64,000 bases of DNA from Betaproteobacteria bacterium (GTDB lineage Bacteria; Pseudomonadota; Gammaproteobacteria; Burkholderiales; SG8-39), in NCBI GenBank assembly GCA_004297625.1, contig SCTY01000047.1, positions 1 to 64,000 of the forward strand, read 5' to 3'. A model generated the notes under the pieces. It was given only the letters and a program-made list of their open reading frames with translations. It ran no database searches and was not told the DNA's origin. Positions 23,199-31,722 of the stretch are shown piece by piece; position 1 is the stretch's first letter; each line of letters starts with the position of its first letter. Position numbers and translations under genes: made by a program.

Positions 23199-24995
23199 CT
23201 AGCGGTCGGCCAGATCGCGCACCGGCGGCGCGACCTTCAAGACTTCGTCCACGGTGGTGAGCCCGGCGCCCACCTTCATCGCGCCGCTGATGCGCAGCGG
23301 CTTCATGCCGTCCTTGAACGCCTGCTCGCGCAGCGCCGCGATTTCCGCTTTTTGACTGACCAGGGACTTTATCTCGGAAGAGAAAAGAAGCGTTTCATAG
23401 ATGCCCACTCTCCCCATGTAGCCGGTCATGCGGCAATCGAGGCAGCCGACCGGCTTGTAGACGTGCGCCGGGCGGTTGGACTTCCAGGGCGCGACGAGCG
23501 CGTCCCAGCTCGCGTGGTCTTCGGCGCGGTTGAACTCCACCTTCTGCTTGCAGTGCGGGCAGAGCGTGCGCACGAGGCGCTGCGCCATCACGCCGTTCAG
23601 CGTGGCGTTGAGCAGATACGACGGCACGCCGAGCTCGAGCAGGCGCGACACCGCGCTCGGCGCGTCGTTGGTGTGGAGCGTAGAGAGCACCAGGTGGCCG
23701 GTCAGCGCCGACTGCACCGCCATCTCGGCGGTCTCCAGGTCGCGGATCTCGCCGACCATGATGATGTCCGGGTCCTGGCGCATGAGCGCGCGCACGCCCT
23801 CGGCGAAGCCGAGGTCGATCTGCGGCTGCACCTGCATCTGGTTGAACGCGGGCTCCAGCATCTCGATCGGGTCTTCGATGGTGCAGACGTTGACTTCCGG
23901 CGTCGCCAGGCTCTTCAGCGTCGAATAGAGCGTCGTGGTCTTGCCCGAGCCGGTCGGCCCGGTGACGAGCACGATGCCGTTCGGCCGGTCGGTCATCTCG
24001 TGCCAGCGCCGCTGATCTTCGTCGGAAAAGCCGAGCTCGCGGAAGTCGCGCACCAGCACTTCCGGGTCGAAGATGCGCATCACGATCTTCTCGCCGAACG
24101 CCGTGGGCAGCGTGGAAATGCGCAGCTCGATGTCGCCCGCATCCGGCGTGCGCGTCTTGATGCGGCCGTCCTGCGGGCGGCGCTTCTCGACCACGTCCAT
24201 GCGCGCGAGGATCTTGATGCGGCTCGTCATCGCTGCCAGCACCGCCGCCGGAATCTGATACACCTGGTGCAGCACCCCGTCGATGCGGAAGCGCACGATG
24301 CCCTGCTCGCGTCGCGGCTCTATATGGATGTCGCTCGCGCGCTGCTCGAAGGCGTACTGCCACAGCCAGTCGACCACGCGCACGACGTGCGCGTCGTCCG
24401 CGTCCAGCTGCTTGTTGGACTTGCCGAGCTCGACGAGCTGCTCGAAGTTGGAAAGGCCCGAGCCGCCGCCCGCGGTCTTGCTCGCCCCCTTGATCGACTT
24501 GGCGAGGTTGTAGAACTCGACCTGGTAGCGCTCGAGGTCGAGCGGATTGGCAATGACCCGGCGGATCTCGCGCCGGATCATGCGCGCGAGCTCGGGCTCC
24601 CATTCGCGCACGAAAGGCTCCGCGGTGGCGATCACCGCCTCCTTGGCGGTGATGCTGACGGGAAGCACGCGAAACCGGGTGGCGTAGGCAGACGACATCA
24701 CTTCGGTCACCGCCGCAAAGTCGATCTTCAGCGGATCGATGTGCAGGTATTCCAGCCCCACGCGCTTCGCGAGCCACTCGGTGAGCGCATCGAGCGTGAG
24801 CGGCGCGCCCGCCTTCTTCCACTTCTGCTCGGCGATGATCGCGAGCGGATGCAGCGCGCCCCGGTAGTAGCGCCGTTCCTTGCGCAGCTGTGCCGCGGTG
24901 CCGGCGTCGATGACCTTGTCCTCGACCAGCCAATCGAGCAGTTCTGCAAGGCCTAGCCGGCGCTCCCCCGCCTGCGTCTTAACCGCTTGTTGCAT
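23199..24995 (-). CDS. GspE/PilB-type secretion or pilus ATPase
   Basis: 598 residues from the ATG at 24995 (MQQAVKTQAGERRLGLAELL). An N-terminal GSPII_E_N-like domain (about 20-170) precedes the hexameric ATPase. Walker A is GPTGSGKTT near residue 350, the Asp box is TIEDPIE, Walker B is RQDPDIIMVGEIRD and the His box is VLSTLHTND. A C-terminal zinc module has CPHC and CLDC, as in GspE and PilB. No gspF, gspD or pilin genes are nearby, so the machine it drives is encoded elsewhere. Co-transcription with the c-di-GMP enzyme suggests pilus or secretion control. Confidence 0.9.
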   Translation of the reverse strand: MQQAVKTQAGERRLGLAELLDWLVEDKVIDAGTAAQLRKERRYYRGALHPLAIIAEQKWKKAGAPLTLDALTEWLAKRVGLEYLHIDPLKIDFAAVTEVMSSAYATRFRVLPVSITAKEAVIATAEPFVREWEPELARMIRREIRRVIANPLDLERYQVEFYNLAKSIKGASKTAGGGSGLSNFEQLVELGKSNKQLDADDAHVVRVVDWLWQYAFEQRASDIHIEPRREQGIVRFRIDGVLHQVYQIPAAVLAAMTSRIKILARMDVVEKRRPQDGRIKTRTPDAGDIELRISTLPTAFGEKIVMRIFDPEVLVRDFRELGFSDEDQRRWHEMTDRPNGIVLVTGPTGSGKTTTLYSTLKSLATPEVNVCTIEDPIEMLEPAFNQMQVQPQIDLGFAEGVRALMRQDPDIIMVGEIRDLETAEMAVQSALTGHLVLSTLHTNDAPSAVSRLLELGVPSYLLNATLNGVMAQRLVRTLCPHCKQKVEFNRAEDHASWDALVAPWKSNRPAHVYKPVGCLDCRMTGYMGRVGIYETLLFSSEIKSLVSQKAEIAALREQAFKDGMKPLRISGAMKVGAGLTTVDEVLKVAPPVRDLADR

Positions 24996-25053
24996 ATGGA
25001 AAAGACTATACACTGCCCGCGGGGCATCCCGCCCCGCAAAGGAGGGAGGAGCC

Positions 25054-25377
25054 ATGACGTATTACATGTTTCAGGCGTCGTTTACGCCGGACGCGTGGGC
25101 AAAAATGGTCCGCCAGCCGCAGAACCGCGAAGCCGCGATGCGTCCGACATTCGAAAAGCTCGGCGGCCAGCTGATCGGCTACTGGTTCGCGTTCGGCGAA
25201 TCCGACGTGGTGGTCATCGCCCAGCTGCCCGACAGCGTGTCCGCTGCCGCGGCGGCCGTCTCCGCCTTCTCCGGCGGAGCGCTGAAATCGATCAAGACGA
25301 CGGTGCTGATGACCGCCGAGGAGTCGATGGAGGCGATGCGCAAAGCGGGTGCGGGCAACTACCGCGCGCCGGGCTGA
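25054..25377 (+). CDS. GYD-domain protein
   Basis: 107 residues. MTYYMFQASFTPDAWAKMVRQPQNREAAMRPTFEKLGGQLIGYWFAFGESDVVVIAQLPD is the ferredoxin-like GYD fold; GESDVVVI corresponds to the G-x-YD region of the family name. The ATG follows a very strong purine run (GGAGGGAGGA). A -10-like TATACA lies at 25007. The function of GYD proteins is not established. It is divergent from gspE-like and 14 nt upstream of an MFS gene. Confidence 0.8.
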   Translation: MTYYMFQASFTPDAWAKMVRQPQNREAAMRPTFEKLGGQLIGYWFAFGESDVVVIAQLPDSVSAAAAAVSAFSGGALKSIKTTVLMTAEESMEAMRKAGAGNYRAPG

Positions 25378-25390
25378 TCGCGCCGCAGCG

Positions 25391-26650
25391 ATGCTCCGCG
25401 CCCTGGCTTCGGAAGTGCGCCCGCGCGAGGTTTGGGCGTGGAGCATGTACGACTTCGCCAACTCCGGCTACACCACCGTGGTGATCACCGCGGTCTTCGG
25501 AGCTTATTTCGTATCGGTCGTCACCGATAACCAGCCGTGGGCGACCTTTGCCTGGACCGCGGCGCTTTCCGTTTCCTACGCCCTCATCCTCGTGACCGGA
25601 CCGCTCGTCGGCGCGTGGGCCGACACGCACGCGGCGAAAAAAAGGCTGCTTCTCGTTTCGACGATCGGCTGCGTGCTCTTCACCGCGCTGCTCTGGTTCG
25701 CCGGCCCCGGCGAAGCGGCTCTCGCGCTGGCGCTGGTTGCGCTGTCGAACTATTTCTTCGGCGTCGGCGAGAACCTGATCGCCGCGTTTCTTCCCGAGCT
25801 CGCCGACTCGCGCGCGATGGGCCGCGTGTCGGGATGGGGCTGGAGCTTCGGCTACCTGGGCGGTCTCGCCGCGCTGGGCATCTGCCTCGCGTACATCACG
25901 GCTTCCGGCCTGCCGGCGGCGCACACCGTGCCCGTCACGATGCTGATTACGGCCGCTTTCTTCGCCATCGCGGCCACGCCGACTTTCATGTTTCTCAGGG
26001 AAAGAGCCCTGCCGCAACCGCGCATCGAAGACCCGTGGCAGCGCGTGAAGTCCACCCTGCGGCATTCGAGAACCTTCGTCGACCTGCGCCGCTTCCTGCT
26101 TTGCATCGTGTTCTACCAGGCCGGCATTTCTGCGGTCGTCGCCCTCGCCGCCATCTACGCCGAGCAGGCGATGAAGTTCACGATGCGGGAAACCATCACG
26201 CTGATCCTCGTCGTCAATGTCACCGCGGCGCTCGGCGCGTTCGGCTTCGGTTATCTGCAGGACGCGATCGGTCACGTGCGCAGCATCGCGCTCACGCTCG
26301 CGGGCTGGATCGCGATGGTGCTCATCGCCTTCTTCTCGGAAGACCGCGCTTCATTCTGGGTCGCCGCGAACCTCGCCGGGCTATGCATGGGATCGTCGCA
26401 GGCGGCCGGGCGTGCGCTCGTCGGCTATCTTGCGCCGGCGTCGCGGCTCGCCGAGTTCTTCGGGCTGTGGGGCCTCGCCGTGAAGGCGGCGTCGATTTTC
26501 GGCCCGCTTACTTACGGCGCGGTCACGTGGATCTTCGCCGGCAACCATCGCCTCGGCATCCTCGCGACCGGCCTCTACTTCGTGCTGGGTCTCGTCACGC
26601 TCTCTGGGCTCGATGTCGAGCGCGGCCGCCGCGCCGCTCTGTCCGCGTGA
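25391..26650 (+). CDS. UMF1-family MFS transporter
   Basis: 419 residues from the ATG giving MLRALASEVRPREVWAWSMYDFANSGYTTVV. The W-x-x-YDFANSGY motif is the signature of UMF1/Atg22-like transporters. About 12 membrane segments follow; the loop GPLVGAWADTHAAKKRLLL is the MFS loop. Substrate unknown. Its 3' end overlaps the convergent PRC-barrel gene by 56 nt. Confidence 0.87.
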   Translation: MLRALASEVRPREVWAWSMYDFANSGYTTVVITAVFGAYFVSVVTDNQPWATFAWTAALSVSYALILVTGPLVGAWADTHAAKKRLLLVSTIGCVLFTALLWFAGPGEAALALALVALSNYFFGVGENLIAAFLPELADSRAMGRVSGWGWSFGYLGGLAALGICLAYITASGLPAAHTVPVTMLITAAFFAIAATPTFMFLRERALPQPRIEDPWQRVKSTLRHSRTFVDLRRFLLCIVFYQAGISAVVALAAIYAEQAMKFTMRETITLILVVNVTAALGAFGFGYLQDAIGHVRSIALTLAGWIAMVLIAFFSEDRASFWVAANLAGLCMGSSQAAGRALVGYLAPASRLAEFFGLWGLAVKAASIFGPLTYGAVTWIFAGNHRLGILATGLYFVLGLVTLSGLDVERGRRAALSA

Positions 26651-27293
26651 CGATGCGCCGCTCGCTCCAGTCGATGCGCTCGATCGACCGCGGCGCGATG
26701 CGCACCTTGCCGCCGGGCAGCCATTTGCGCGTCTCCAGCACCACCGCGCTGACGGTCCACGCCTGCTCGTCGACCACGAAGTCGTGCACTTCCCCCAGAA
26801 CGCCATCGCGCGCCTCGACGCGGCAACCGATGAGGGCGGCGCCGCTACGCAGGTGGGGATCGCCGCGCGCGAGCTCGGCATGCGCCGCGCGCTCGGCGTC
26901 GGCGCGCGAGCGGCCCGCGCCGATCCCCGCCCACAGCGCCAGCCCCGACCAGTAATACGGATAGCCGAAACGCACCGCCTGAGCGATCTGCGCCTGGCGG
27001 AACACCGGGCGCGCGCTATCGGCGTCGGGCGCCTCGTTCACCTGCCGCCGGGCAAGGCGCAGCCGCAGCAGGCCCTCGCCGGAAGCGTCCGTGTCGACCG
27101 ACTCCGGCGGCAGCAGCACCAGGCGCGGCGTGAACCAGCCGCCCGCGTCGATCACGAGGTGGCGCACCTTCCAGTCTTGGTCGTCGAAGTAAAGGTCCAC
27201 CACCCGCCCCGCCGGACCGTCCGTCGCAAGCACGCTGTCGTGCTTGAACTGCCGCACCGTGTGATGCATCAACGGGACGAGCGCGCGGTTCAT
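26595..27293 (-). CDS. Two-PRC-barrel-domain protein
   Basis: 232 residues. Two PRC-barrel-like units are visible: residues 15-75 (VLATDGPAGRVVDLYFDDQDWKVRHLVIDAGGWFTPRLVLLPP) and 155-220 (LIGCRVEARDGVLGEVHDFVVDEQAWTVSAVVLETRKWLPGGKVRIAP). The middle is a linker with SGLALWAGIGAG. PRC-barrel proteins of this tandem kind are common in stress-type clusters; a direct role is unknown. It overlaps the start of the next gene in its operon (27290). The paralogue is at 42664-43272. Confidence 0.85.
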   Translation of the reverse strand: MNRALVPLMHHTVRQFKHDSVLATDGPAGRVVDLYFDDQDWKVRHLVIDAGGWFTPRLVLLPPESVDTDASGEGLLRLRLARRQVNEAPDADSARPVFRQAQIAQAVRFGYPYYWSGLALWAGIGAGRSRADAERAAHAELARGDPHLRSGAALIGCRVEARDGVLGEVHDFVVDEQAWTVSAVVLETRKWLPGGKVRIAPRSIERIDWSERRIVTRTERRGGRARHRAQRA

Positions 27294-27658
27294 AGCAGCG
27301 GGGCCGGGTCGATCTCCGACACGGGCAGCTCGATCGAGCGCGGCGCGCCGTCGCGGGCAATCTCGAGGTGCGCGGTGCGGCCGGGCTCCGAGCCGAGCAC
27401 CAGGCGGTTGAACTCGCGCTCATTGGCGACCGGAATGCCGTTATAGCTGCGAACGACGTCGCCGAGTCGCACGCTGGCGGCGGCACTCCCCCTCCTTACC
27501 GCCACCACCACCAGCGTATCGGCCTTGCGCTCGACGGCGATTCCGATGTTTCCTGGCACCAGGCTTTCTTGCGCCGGCGCCTGTTCCGCCGGCTGGCCGG
27601 CGCAGCTAACGCTCGCGGCGGCGAGCGCAAGCACGATGAGCACGGTGGCGGGCTTCAT
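27290..27658 (-). CDS. PDZ-domain lipoprotein
   Basis: 122 residues. Signal peptide with a lipobox-like VSCAG at 19-23 (MKPATVLIVLALAAASVSCAG). The rest is one PDZ domain: GNIGIAVERKADTLVVVAVRRGSAAASVRLGDVVRSYNGIPVANEREFNRLVLGSEPG. No protease domain, so it probably binds unfolded C-termini or a partner in the periplasm. It is coupled by ATGA-type overlap to the PRC-barrel gene. A CTTAAG-pair promoter predicts transcription start at about 27661, 3 nt from the ATG. The paralogue is at 45339-45701. Confidence 0.82.
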   Translation of the reverse strand: MKPATVLIVLALAAASVSCAGQPAEQAPAQESLVPGNIGIAVERKADTLVVVAVRRGSAAASVRLGDVVRSYNGIPVANEREFNRLVLGSEPGRTAHLEIARDGAPRSIELPVSEIDPAPLL

Positions 27659-27684
27659 GTCCGGTCGAGTATCGCGCCCCGGCG

Positions 27685-27701
27685 CTTAAGCGACGCTTAA
27701 G
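27685..27701. promoter_or_regulatory. CTTAAG direct-repeat box (PmrA/QseB-like)
   Basis: Two CTTAAG half-sites start at 27685 and 27696, an 11-bp spacing. On the minus strand, exactly 11 nt beyond the box lies GATACT (plus 27668-27673), a -10-like hexamer for the PDZ gene. On the plus side the box is 7 nt from a sigma-54-like element. The half-site and spacing match the HTTAAK-N5-HTTAAK box of PmrA/QseB regulators. Confidence 0.65.
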
Positions 27702-27708
27702 CGCACCC

Positions 27709-27722
27709 GGCACGCCGCTTGC
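27709..27722 (+). promoter_or_regulatory. Sigma-54-like -24/-12 element for CDF gene
   Basis: GGCACGCCGCTTGC has the 10-nt spacing between GG and GC required by RpoN. The predicted start near 27734 is only about 5 nt before the GTG at 27739, which would cut into the Shine-Dalgarno-like GAGGGAGAAG. This makes the exact start site uncertain. Confidence 0.6.
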
Positions 27723-27738
27723 GTCCTCGAGGGAGAAG

Positions 27739-28653
27739 GTGCGAAGCGCAGCCCACAAGGTTGTCTACGCCGCGCTCGCGGGGAACCTTCTCATCGCCGT
27801 GACGAAGTTCATCGCCGCCGCGATCACGGGCAGCTCGGCGATGCTTTCGGAGGGCGTGCACTCGCTGGTGGACACCGGAAACCAGGCGCTGCTCCTGTAC
27901 GGCATGCGCCGCGCCCGGCAGCCCGCCGACGAGCGCTTCCCCTTCGGCCACGGCAAGGAAATCTATTTCTGGAGCTTCGTGGTCGCCCTTCTGGTTTTCG
28001 CGGCGGGAGCCGCCGTGTCGCTCTACGAGGGGGTGCACCGCCTGCTCAACCCGGCGCCGCTCGAGAACGCATACATCAACTACATCGTTCTCGCCCTGGC
28101 TGCGGTGTTCGAAGGCAGCTCGTGGACCGTCGCGTTCCGCGAATTTCGCGCCCAGCTGCGCAGCCGCGGTGTGTTCGAGGCAGTGCGCGTCGCCAAGGAC
28201 CCGACCGATTTCGCGGTGCTGCTCGAGGACAGCGCCGCGCTCGCCGGCATCGCGGTCGCGTCTCTCGGGGTGCTCGCCGGCGATCTGACCGGCGAGCCGC
28301 GCTACGACGGCATCGCGTCGATAATGATTGGCTGCATCCTCGCCGGCACGGCATGGTGGCTGGCCCGCGAGACGAAGAGCCTGCTGATTGGCGAGAGCGC
28401 GAGCCGCGAGGTCGTGGGCGGCATCCGGCGGCTCGCGGAAAGCCATCCGGACGTGCGCGGCGTGCACGAGATCCTCACCATGCACGTCGGGCCGGACTTC
28501 ATCCTCGCCAACGTGAGCGTCGAGATACCGCCGGAGGTGCCGCGCGAGCGCGCGCACGCGGTGCTCGAAGAGCTCGACCGCGACATCAAGCGCTCCGACC
28601 CGCGCGTGAAGCGCGTCTTCATCGAGTCCCAGCCGGGCCACCCGGAAGGCTGA
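27739..28653 (+). CDS. Cation diffusion facilitator (ZnT9-like subgroup)
   Basis: 304 residues from GTG. MRSAAHKVVYAALAGNLLIAVTKFIAAAITGSSAMLSEGVHSLVDTGNQALLLYG is the first helix pair with the metal site His-x3-Asp (HSLVD). The second site region reads KDPTDFAVLLEDSAALAGIAVA, where Glu-Asp replaces the usual His/Asp, as in SLC30A9-like members. A cytoplasmic ferredoxin-like C-terminal domain follows (EILTMHVGPDFILANVSVEI). It exports a divalent metal, probably Zn, Co or Mn. A fragment of its last codons and downstream DNA recurs at about 53438-53580. Confidence 0.9.
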   Translation: MRSAAHKVVYAALAGNLLIAVTKFIAAAITGSSAMLSEGVHSLVDTGNQALLLYGMRRARQPADERFPFGHGKEIYFWSFVVALLVFAAGAAVSLYEGVHRLLNPAPLENAYINYIVLALAAVFEGSSWTVAFREFRAQLRSRGVFEAVRVAKDPTDFAVLLEDSAALAGIAVASLGVLAGDLTGEPRYDGIASIMIGCILAGTAWWLARETKSLLIGESASREVVGGIRRLAESHPDVRGVHEILTMHVGPDFILANVSVEIPPEVPRERAHAVLEELDRDIKRSDPRVKRVFIESQPGHPEG

Positions 28654-28804
28654 TTCGGCCCGGCATGGCGCTTGTTGCAAGCAGCCCGATGTAGAAATTG
28701 CGGGCCTGCGTTACACGCCGGCAAGGCGTTACAGGCTGGACAGCCTATGCCGCACCCCCGGGCGCCGCGCACAGGCGACAGTACTGGGCCGCTATGCTCG
28801 TCCC

Positions 28805-29365
28805 ATGAGGTGGAGGATGGGGCTGGTTGCGGTTGCGCTTCTTGCCTCGGGATGCAGCAGCCTGCTCCCGAGCAGCAAGAAGCTCACGGCCAGCCCATGG
28901 CAAACCTACCGCGACGCGCAGCTCACCTTCGACAAGATCATTCCCGGGCAGACCACCGAGCTCGAGCTCAAGTCGCTGCACCTCGATCCCGAGGAATATC
29001 CGAACATCGCGATCCTGAATTACTCGGATGTCCTGCTGCGCTTCATGCCGCATTCCTCGGTCTCTCTCGACGACCTGGATCCGGCGGTACGCGAATGCCT
29101 GAGCGCGAAAATCATGTGCAAGGGCTTCGGGATCACCCAGAGCAACGTCAAGCGGCGCCGCGACGGAAACTTCTTCGCCGACATGCTGGGATTCACGCGC
29201 GCGACGCGAATCACGGGCTGGGAGTTCAACGGCCTGCTGCTGCTCAAGAACGGCGTGGTGATCTACAAGCTGACCGGCGGCAAGCCGTCGATCGCCGAGC
29301 ACGAGGAAACCCACAACCCGCTCGGGCCGGTGCAGTCCATCGGGCAGAAGCTGCTCGGCTTCTGA
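28805..29365 (+). CDS. Lipoprotein of unknown function
   Basis: 186 residues. MRWRMGLVAVALLASGCSS carries a clear lipobox (LASGC). The mature part, about 165 residues, has mixed alpha/beta character (TYRDAQLTFDKIIPGQTTELELKSLHLDPEEYPNIAILNYSDVLLRF). That pattern resembles small outer-membrane lipoproteins of the BamE-like 'I-x-G-x-T-x2-EL' type, where IIPGQTTELELKSL fits the start. The assignment to that fold is tentative. A -10-like TATGCT lies just upstream. Confidence 0.7.
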   Translation: MRWRMGLVAVALLASGCSSLLPSSKKLTASPWQTYRDAQLTFDKIIPGQTTELELKSLHLDPEEYPNIAILNYSDVLLRFMPHSSVSLDDLDPAVRECLSAKIMCKGFGITQSNVKRRRDGNFFADMLGFTRATRITGWEFNGLLLLKNGVVIYKLTGGKPSIAEHEETHNPLGPVQSIGQKLLGF

Positions 29366-29373
29366 GTCGCCCG

Positions 29374-29387
29374 GGCACACCGCTTGC
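29374..29387 (+). promoter_or_regulatory. Sigma-54-like element upstream of DegP gene
   Basis: GGCACACCGCTTGC with GG-N10-GC spacing. The predicted start near 29399 leaves a 24-nt leader to the ATG at 29423, with no evident Shine-Dalgarno sequence. Confidence 0.55.
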
Positions 29388-29422
29388 AACAGCGGTGGAC
29401 ATTCTCCTCATTTTCCTTGCCC

Positions 29423-30838
29423 ATGAACGCCTTCGTGCCTGTCCTCGCCGCCTTTGCTGTCCTCGTGAGCGCGCCGGCGGCCGCCCAGCCCGCCTCCTCC
29501 GCCACTCAGGGCGCCAGCGCGCCTTCGCGCCCCTCCAATCTCCCGGACTTCACGGCGCTCGTGAAGAAGCAGGGACCGGCGGTGGTCAACGTGACGACGA
29601 AGATCAGCGGGAAGGAACGGCGGCTTTCTCCCGAGGAGGAATTTTTCCGCCGCTTCATGCCCGATCTTCCGGATCGCGGCGGGCAGTCGCCCGAAGGCGT
29701 GGGCTTGGCTTCGGGATTCATCATCAGCGAAGACGGGTACATCCTGACCAATGCGCACGTCGTCGCCGAGGCGGACGAAGTCACGGTGCGCATGGCCGAC
29801 GCCAAGCGCGAGTTCAAGGCGAAGGTGGTGGGTTCCGACGAGCGCAGCGACGTGGCGCTCCTCAAGGTCGACCAGAAGGGGCTGCCGGTGGCGAAGCTCG
29901 GCAAGTCGAGCACGCTGCAGCCGGGCGAGTGGGTCGCGGCGATCGGCTCGCCTTTCGGCTTCGCCAACACCATCACGGCAGGCATCGTGAGCGCCACCGA
30001 GCGCTCGCTGCCGTCCGAAACCTACATGCCGTTCATCCAGACCGACGTCGCCGTCAATCCGGGCAATTCGGGCGGGCCGCTGCTCAATCTCGACGGCGAG
30101 GTGGTTGGCATCAATTCGATGATCTACAGCCGCACCGGCGGCTACATGGGCGTGTCGTTCGCGATTCCGATCGAGGCGGCGCTCGACGTTTCCAGGCAGC
30201 TCCGCGAGCACGGCAAGGTGACGCGCGGGCGCCTCGGCATCGGCATCCAGCCCCTGACCAAGGAGCTCGCCGAGACCTTCAAGCTCGACTCGACCGACGG
30301 CGTGGTGGTGGTCAACGTCGAGAGCGGCAGCCCGGCCGAGAAGGCGGGCCTGCAGGTCGGTGACGTGATCCTCGCCTATAACGGCAAGCGCATCGAGGAG
30401 GCCGACATGCTGCCGCGCCTGGTGGCGGCGACGAAGCCCGGCGAGCAGGCGAAGCTCGAGGTGCTGCGCAAGGGCGAGCGCCAAAGCCTCACTGCCTCGG
30501 TCGGTGAAATTCCGGCGAAAAGCAGCGCCCGCGTCGGCAAGTCCAGCGAAAAAGAGGCGACGCCGAGCCGGCTGGGCCTGGCGGTGCGCGAGCTCACCCC
30601 GCAAGAGCGCAAGCAGCTCGGCGTGGAATACGGCGTGGTGGTCGTCGACGTGGCCCAGGGCCCCGCCGGCCGCAGCGCCATCCAGCCCGGCGACGTCATC
30701 GTGGCGGTGAACCAGACCCGGTTCTCGAGCCTCGAGGGGTTCACCAAGCTCATCTCCGAGCAGAAGAAGGGCGCCAAGGTGGCGCTGCTCGTGCGCCGCG
30801 GCGAAGCCTCGATCTACGTGCCTATCGAGGTCGGCTAG
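29423..30838 (+). CDS. degP: DegP/MucD-type periplasmic serine protease
   Basis: 471 residues from the ATG at 29423. Signal peptide MNAFVPVLAAFAVLVSAPAAAQ. The catalytic triad is complete: TNAHVV (His), RSDVALLK (Asp), GNSGGP (Ser). Two PDZ domains follow, around residues 265-355 (RGRLGIGIQPLT...) and 375-470 (SRLGLAVRELT...). The length matches DegP/MucD. It degrades misfolded envelope proteins. The sigma-54-like element suggests inducible expression. It lies between two lipoprotein or EF-hand genes that could share envelope-stress control. Confidence 0.95.
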   Translation: MNAFVPVLAAFAVLVSAPAAAQPASSATQGASAPSRPSNLPDFTALVKKQGPAVVNVTTKISGKERRLSPEEEFFRRFMPDLPDRGGQSPEGVGLASGFIISEDGYILTNAHVVAEADEVTVRMADAKREFKAKVVGSDERSDVALLKVDQKGLPVAKLGKSSTLQPGEWVAAIGSPFGFANTITAGIVSATERSLPSETYMPFIQTDVAVNPGNSGGPLLNLDGEVVGINSMIYSRTGGYMGVSFAIPIEAALDVSRQLREHGKVTRGRLGIGIQPLTKELAETFKLDSTDGVVVVNVESGSPAEKAGLQVGDVILAYNGKRIEEADMLPRLVAATKPGEQAKLEVLRKGERQSLTASVGEIPAKSSARVGKSSEKEATPSRLGLAVRELTPQERKQLGVEYGVVVVDVAQGPAGRSAIQPGDVIVAVNQTRFSSLEGFTKLISEQKKGAKVALLVRRGEASIYVPIEVG

Positions 30839-30865
30839 CGATAGGCCGGCCGGAGCAGGCGGCGC

Positions 30866-30879
30866 GGCACGCTTGCTGC
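30866..30879 (+). promoter_or_regulatory. Sigma-54-like element upstream of EF-hand gene
   Basis: GGCACGCTTGCTGC keeps GG-N10-GC but has CTGC in place of TTGC. The predicted start near 30891 gives a 49-nt leader containing AAAAGGAGATG before the ATG at 30940. Confidence 0.45.
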
Positions 30880-30939
30880 TTCTTTTCGCACCGCAGCGAT
30901 GACACAGCTGCGGGCCAGAGTCATTGAAAAGGAGATGTT

Positions 30940-31278
30940 ATGCAAGCGATCAAGCCGTTAGCAGTAGCCTTCTCGCTCCTCGCGTTCGCCACCGTATCGG
31001 CCTTCGCGGCCGACGCGACCAAGGACCAGTCGAGCAGCGCGACCAAGCCGTCCACCTCGCAAAGCGGCACCCGGTCCTCGGGCAGCGCCTCCTCGGGCGG
31101 CAGCGCGAGCGCCAAGTCTTCGGGCGCCACGCGCCTGGACTTCGACAAGGCGGACAAGGACCATGACGGCAAGCTCAGCCGCGCGGAGTTCGACACCATG
31201 CTGAAGGGCGACGCCGGCGCGTCGTCCGGGTCGAGCGCCAAGACGGGTCAGAGCAAGAGCTCGTCCAGCACGAAATAG
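30940..31278 (+). CDS. Secreted low-complexity EF-hand protein
   Basis: 112 residues. Signal peptide MQAIKPLAVAFSLLAFATVSAFAA; then a Ser/Thr/Gly/Ala-rich linker (SSSATKPSTSQSGTRSSGSASSGGSASAKSSG), one EF-hand loop DKDHDGKLSRAEF with acidic ligands at 1, 3, 5 and 12, and a second Ser/Lys-rich tail ending SKSSSSTK. A perfect ribosome-binding site AAGGAG precedes the ATG and an intrinsic terminator follows. The tail and terminator of a second copy survive at 53594-53682. Confidence 0.78.
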   Translation: MQAIKPLAVAFSLLAFATVSAFAADATKDQSSSATKPSTSQSGTRSSGSASSGGSASAKSSGATRLDFDKADKDHDGKLSRAEFDTMLKGDAGASSGSSAKTGQSKSSSSTK

Positions 31279-31294
31279 CGCGACCGCCGTACAG

Positions 31295-31325
31295 AAAACG
31301 GGCCGCGAGGCCCGTTTTCTTTTTT
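31295..31325 (+). terminator. Intrinsic terminator after EF-hand gene
   Basis: AAAACGGGCC-GCGA-GGCCCGTTTT forms a 10-bp stem followed by CTTTTTT. It also lies at the end of the convergent GIY-YIG-like gene (stop at 31325), so it may serve both directions. Confidence 0.9.
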
Positions 31326-31657
31326 CAGGCCAACGCCCGCTCCGGGGTGTTGCACGCGGGGAAACGCCCGCCGAAGCGCTCCTTGTGCGCCTGCAGGTAC
31401 TGATGCTTCGCCACCACGGGATTGCGCGTGAGCTCGTAGCGGAACGCCGTGGCGGCGCGGGTCGCCGCGCCGTAGCTGCCGCGCAGATGGTTCTCGAGCT
31501 CCTGCCGGATGCCGGCGCCGTGCACCGCCGCGCCGACGTAGACCAGGCGCTCGTTGCGGTACAGGAAATAAACCCCGCTCGCGGCAGGCGCCGCCGCCAG
31601 GTGCGCCGCGCTGAACGGCGTTGCGGCGCCCTCGTTGAAAGACAGAAAGTCGTGCAT
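31325..31657 (-). CDS. Small GIY-YIG-like protein
   Basis: 110 residues from the ATG at 31657. ASGVYFLYRNERLVYVGAAVHGAGIRQELENHLRGSYG matches the first GIY-YIG motif as GVY...YVG, followed by a Arg-x2-E helix. The C-terminus is short (HKERFGGRFPACNTPERALA). The classic catalytic Arg and Glu positions are only partly convincing, so nuclease activity is uncertain. A leader of about 20 nt with AAGGGAGAA fits the predicted CTTAAG-box promoter. The paralogue is at 40628-40945. Confidence 0.65.
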   Translation of the reverse strand: MHDFLSFNEGAATPFSAAHLAAAPAASGVYFLYRNERLVYVGAAVHGAGIRQELENHLRGSYGAATRAATAFRYELTRNPVVAKHQYLQAHKERFGGRFPACNTPERALA

Positions 31658-31700
31658 TCGCGTTCTCCCTTGTTCCCACCCCGACTTTGCGGCATCGAGA

Positions 31701-31717
31701 CTTAAGGGCGAATTAAG
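31701..31717. promoter_or_regulatory. CTTAAG direct-repeat box (PmrA/QseB-like)
   Basis: CTTAAG at 31701 and ATTAAG at 31712, spacing 11. Minus side: 11 nt then CAAAGT (plus 31684-31689), serving the GIY-YIG-like gene with start near 31677. Plus side: 5 nt from the sigma-54-like element of the TPP enzyme gene. Confidence 0.65.
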
Positions 31718-31722
31718 CCCCG

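Noticed and set aside
20703..24956. Very long open frame (over 1,400 codons) on the plus strand across the PAS-GGDEF-EAL and GspE-like genes
   Set aside because: It is the antisense shadow of two well-supported genes in GC-rich DNA; its translation is Arg/Ala/His-rich and has no domain logic.
24990..25012. TTGCAT...TATACA as a complete sigma-70 promoter for the GYD gene
   Set aside because: The two hexamers are 11 nt apart, too close for a -35/-10 pair; only the -10 was kept as a remark.
28662..28675. GGCATGGCGCTTGT as another sigma-54 promoter
   Set aside because: The -12 position is GT in place of GC and there is no gene start at the expected distance; kept only as a possible decayed copy.
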